Below, one piece after another: positions 61,635-64,000 of a stretch of DNA of 64,000 nt; the first letter of the stretch is position 1; every line of letters starts with the position of its first letter. The notes beneath the pieces were generated by a model. That model made no database searches. It had not been told where the DNA came from and was given only the letters and a program-made list of their open reading frames with translations. The position numbers and the translations under genes were made by a program. Location of the stretch: NCBI RefSeq assembly GCF_021739025.1, contig NZ_JAKKOT010000003.1:825421-889420 (forward strand), written 5' to 3'. This DNA is from Gordonia liuliyuniae. Its GTDB lineage: Bacteria > Actinomycetota > Actinomycetes > Mycobacteriales > Mycobacteriaceae.

Positions 61635-62497
61635 CCACCTCGCTTAGACGCCTTGCGGTCGCCGCGCTTGCAGTTGCCGGCGTACTCGCTTTCACCACGT
61701 TTCCTGCCACCGCCCAGACTCGCTTCCAACTGCCTGCGCCATCAATGGCGCAGGTCAACGACTGGGGTTGTAAGCCGGACAGCCCTCACCCAGCCCCGCT
61801 GGTTCTCGTGCACGGCACCGCCGCGGACAAGCAGGACTGGGCGGACTACGCACCGTTGCTCGTCAAGCTTGGATACTGCGTCTTCGCGCCCGACTACGGC
61901 GGGCACCCGGTGACAGGCGGCCAGGTCAAAGGATTCGGCGATGTGAGAGCCTCAGCCCGGCACGTCGCAGACTTCATCGCGAACGTGAAAGCGCGGACCG
62001 GGGCGAAGAAGGTCACCTATGTCGGCCACTCGCAAGGTGCGATGATCGGTGAGTACTACGCGAAGTACCTAGGCGGAGCCTCGACAGTGGACTCCATGAT
62101 CCTGCTGGCACCGTTGACTCATGGCACGACCTTGAGTGGGCTTAATCGCCTGGTACCAGCGGGCACGCCGAACCGTGCCACTACCGATGCGGCGATGGGA
62201 GTGTTCTGCCCCGCCTGCGTAGACATGGAAGAGGGGTCGGCGTTCGTGCGCAAGCTCACTCGTGGCCCGATCGCACAGCCGGGCATCGAGTACTTCGTCA
62301 TCGCCTCACGAAATGATCTGATCGTCACACCGCCGAAGTCTCAGTTCATCCGGGAACCAGGAGTAGACAACGTGTTCGTGCAAGAGGTATGTCCGCGCGC
62401 ACACGTCGGGCACCAGGACCTGACCCACGACCGGGTCGTTGCCCAGCTACTCCTCGCGAGGTTAGGGCACCACGGTACGAGTTCAATAGCCTGCTAG
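61631..62497 (+). CDS. secreted triacylglycerol lipase/esterase
   Basis: A 288-residue exported alpha/beta-hydrolase: signal AVAALAVAGVLAFTTFPATA, PLVLVHGTAADKQDW, YVGHSQGAMIGEYYAKYLGG (nucleophile), acid in ASRNDLIVTP, and His in GHQDLTHD. Family resembles class I.1/2 bacterial lipases. It overlaps the endoglycoceramidase-like gene, implying both act outside the cell on host or environmental glycolipids and fats. Confidence 0.88.
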   Translation: MTTSLRRLAVAALAVAGVLAFTTFPATAQTRFQLPAPSMAQVNDWGCKPDSPHPAPLVLVHGTAADKQDWADYAPLLVKLGYCVFAPDYGGHPVTGGQVKGFGDVRASARHVADFIANVKARTGAKKVTYVGHSQGAMIGEYYAKYLGGASTVDSMILLAPLTHGTTLSGLNRLVPAGTPNRATTDAAMGVFCPACVDMEEGSAFVRKLTRGPIAQPGIEYFVIASRNDLIVTPPKSQFIREPGVDNVFVQEVCPRAHVGHQDLTHDRVVAQLLLARLGHHGTSSIAC

Positions 62498-62770
62498 GCG
62501 TTGTTGGCGAGTTCGGCCCCAGCCCACCTCTTGTGCTCAAGGGTGCGTCACACTTTCGCTCAAGGCGGGACACGCGGCGCGGTCGAGAGCCGATTCCGTG
62601 ACGTAGAGGACGATCAACCTGAGACGCATGAACTGGATCCTGCTGGAGTCGGTGCGACGGGTCGCGCGGCAGCTCGGCGCGTGAGCTCATTTGTAGCCTC
62701 TGCATCGAAGAAGTGGCAGACCGCGGCTGGCCCAACAGTTCGTCGCCTTAACCGACCTGATGCTCCTATG
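62498..62770. other. decayed stretch between lipase and IS element, with a VOC gene fragment
   Basis: Minus strand from ATG 62629 codes LRLIVLYVTESALDRAA to about 62573, aligning with the first 19 residues of the VOC protein at 55.4 kb, and then breaks. Plus strand nearby ends NWILLESVRRVARQLGA with a stop at 62682. No whole gene is present. Confidence 0.55.
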
Positions 62771-63876
62771 TGAATCGCCCCGGCGTGTCCGGAGACTCTG
62801 TTCCTTGGGAAGGATGGAGTCATGTCAGGAAGCACGTCGAAGAGGTACCCGTCGGAGTTGCGTGAGCGGGCGGTCCGGATGGTCGCGGAGATCAGGGCTG
62901 AGCATGAGTCGGAATGGGCGGCGATGACCAAGGTCGCTGAGCTGCTCGGGGTGGGCACGCCGGAGACCATCCGGAAGTGGTGTCGTCAGGCCGAGGTCGA
63001 TGCTGGCCAACGGCCGGGGACGACGACCGAGGAATCGGCGGAGCTTAAGCGGCTCAAACGCGAGAATGCCGAGCTCAAGCGTGCCAACGCGATCCTCAAG
63101 TCCGCATCGGCTTTCTTTGCGGCCGAACTCGACCGGCCACAGCGCTGATTGTGCGTTACATCGACGAACATGTCGGTACCCGCGATGGTGATGGTCTGCG
63201 GTGGGGTGTCGAGTCGATCTGCGTTCAGCTCACCACGCTGGGTGCGAAGATCGCCCCCGCGACCTACTACGAGCACCGCACCCGAAAACCAACCTTTCGT
63301 GAGGTGCGCGATGAGGAGCTGAAGGCAAAGATCACAAAGGTGCACGAGGAGAACTACGGGGTCTACGGAGCGCGGAAGGTGTGGCTGATGTTGAACCGAG
63401 AACGAGCCGAGCACGAGGCGCCGATAGCGCGCTGCACGGTCGAGAGGCTGATGACTGAACTCGGTTTGGCCGGCGCAGTCCGCGGCAAGGTCAAGCACAC
63501 CACGATCAGTGACCCGAAGGCTTCGAAACCACTGGACCTGGTCAATCGCGGTTTCGCGCCGTTAGCACCTGACCGGCTGTGGGTTGCCGACTTCACCTAT
63601 GTCTCGACATGGTCAGGCTGGTGCTACACCGCGTTCGTCGTCGATGCCTATGCCCGCCGGATTCTGGGTTGGTCGGTATCTACCACTATGACGAGCAAGC
63701 TCGTCATAGACGCCGTAGAGCAAGCGATCTGGACTCGCAGCCGTGAGGGCACCGATCTCACCGGCCTGATCGCCCACCATGACCACGGCGTGCAGTACAT
63801 GTCAGTGGCCTACTCTGAACGGCTCGACGAGGCGGGAATCAAACCGTCGACCGGTGCCGTCGGGTCCTCCTACGAC
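62771..63876 (+). mobile_element. IS3-family insertion sequence, truncated at its 3' end
   Basis: Left end TGAATCGCCCCGGCGTGTCC at 62771 is typical for IS3-family terminal repeats. It holds orfA and orfB in -1 frame relation. orfB sequence fits the family up to GSSYD (63876), then changes abruptly, and no right terminal repeat is found before the window end. Confidence 0.8.
62822..63148 (+). CDS. IS3-family transposase OrfA
   Basis: A 108-residue helix-turn-helix protein: YPSELRERAVRMVAEI, VGTPETIRKWCRQAEVD, and a leucine zipper KRLKRENAELKRANAILKSA, ending FFAAELDRP. It binds the terminal repeats. OrfB would be made by -1 frameshifting near the end. Confidence 0.92.
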   Translation: MSGSTSKRYPSELRERAVRMVAEIRAEHESEWAAMTKVAELLGVGTPETIRKWCRQAEVDAGQRPGTTTEESAELKRLKRENAELKRANAILKSASAFFAAELDRPQR

Positions 63877-63936
63877 TGTCAGCCTGTTTCTACCCGGTCC
63901 CGCGAGGATGGGGTAGTCCCGGCCGGAGCGTTCTGA
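63151..63936 (+). pseudogene. IS3-family transposase OrfB, truncated
   Basis: A 261-residue reading frame with the DDE integrase fold: VADFTYVSTWSGW (first Asp) and IAHHDHGVQYMS (second Asp). It reaches GSSYD and then continues into unrelated residues CQPVSTRSREDG, so the catalytic Glu helix is missing. It cannot be active. Confidence 0.85.
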
Positions 63937-64000
63937 CCCATCTCTACGATTGGCCCGCAGGGTGCCTTGGCGTTGATCTGTCGACCCTCCGGCTGGGCAC
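63877..64000. other. unassigned sequence after the IS breakpoint
   Basis: The 124 bases after the break begin TGTCAGCCTGTTTCTACCCG. They could be the left end of another element that cut the IS3, or host DNA. I see no motif that decides. Confidence 0.4.

Overview
The window is high-GC DNA from a mycolic-acid actinomycete (order Mycobacteriales). A Gordonia-like organism is my best guess, by inference from gene content and order, not from a search. Supporting signs are mycothiol (mshB), coenzyme F420 (fbiA, fbiB, fbiC), WhiB2, type VII secretion proteins EccB and EccE, LpqW, GpgS, a 13E12/DUF222 HNH gene, many GTG starts, and long stretches that follow the Mycobacterium tuberculosis gene order (typA-lpqW-mshB-Rv1171-fbiC-fdxC-dapC; dapD/dapE; Rv1205-fadD6-folP2-gpgS-Rv1209-Rv1211-glgC; fbiAB-whiB2-Rv3259-Rv3258c-Rv3256c-manA; nrdHIE).

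Layout. 1-3.8 kb: branched-chain acyl-CoA catabolism on the minus strand (3-hydroxyisobutyrate dehydrogenase, partial; acyl-CoA dehydrogenase; an unusual thiolase-like/crotonase fusion) with paired palindromic operators. 3.8-8.7 kb: a WS/DGAT-like acyltransferase, an HNH endonuclease behind a probable SOS box, a mycofactocin-type SDR, and a protein built from about 20 decapeptide repeats. 8.8-13.5 kb: an HhH-GPD repair protein and four secreted proteins, one a lipase-like protein without its catalytic serine. 13.6-17.7 kb: an ABC importer of thiamine type and a MutT-like Nudix protein. 17.7-31 kb: a 58-residue Lys/Cys-rich protein, typA, lpqW, mshB, fbiC, fdxC, dapC, an esterase, dapD and dapE. 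31-43 kb: a TetR regulator with a Ddn-like F420-dependent oxidoreductase, two LOG proteins, fadD6, folP2, gpgS, glgC, then the F420 operon fbiA-fbiB-Nudix. 43-50.8 kb: whiB2, a zincin-like protein without its zinc motif, a TobH-like protein, manA, an isolated divergent eccE/eccB pair, and a TetR/FMN-reductase pair. 51-54.2 kb: the nrdHIE ribonucleotide reductase operon behind a probable NrdR box. 54.2-64 kb: an accessory region with frameshifted small genes, a MarR-controlled amidohydrolase/carboxylesterase block, a TetR-controlled secreted endoglycoceramidase-like enzyme plus secreted lipase, and a 3'-truncated IS3-family element.

How it fits together. FbiC, FbiA and FbiB, which are far apart in M. 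tuberculosis, lie within about 20 kb here, and a probable F420 user lies between them. Four dap/fdx genes supply diaminopimelate for the wall; gpgS, glgC, manA and lpqW concern glucan, methylglucose-lipopolysaccharide and mannose-glycolipid metabolism. A recurrent oddity is short tandem repetition in or at the edge of coding sequences: 15-bp units at six places, plus 18-bp, 36-bp and 150-bp units. No tRNA, rRNA or CRISPR array was seen.
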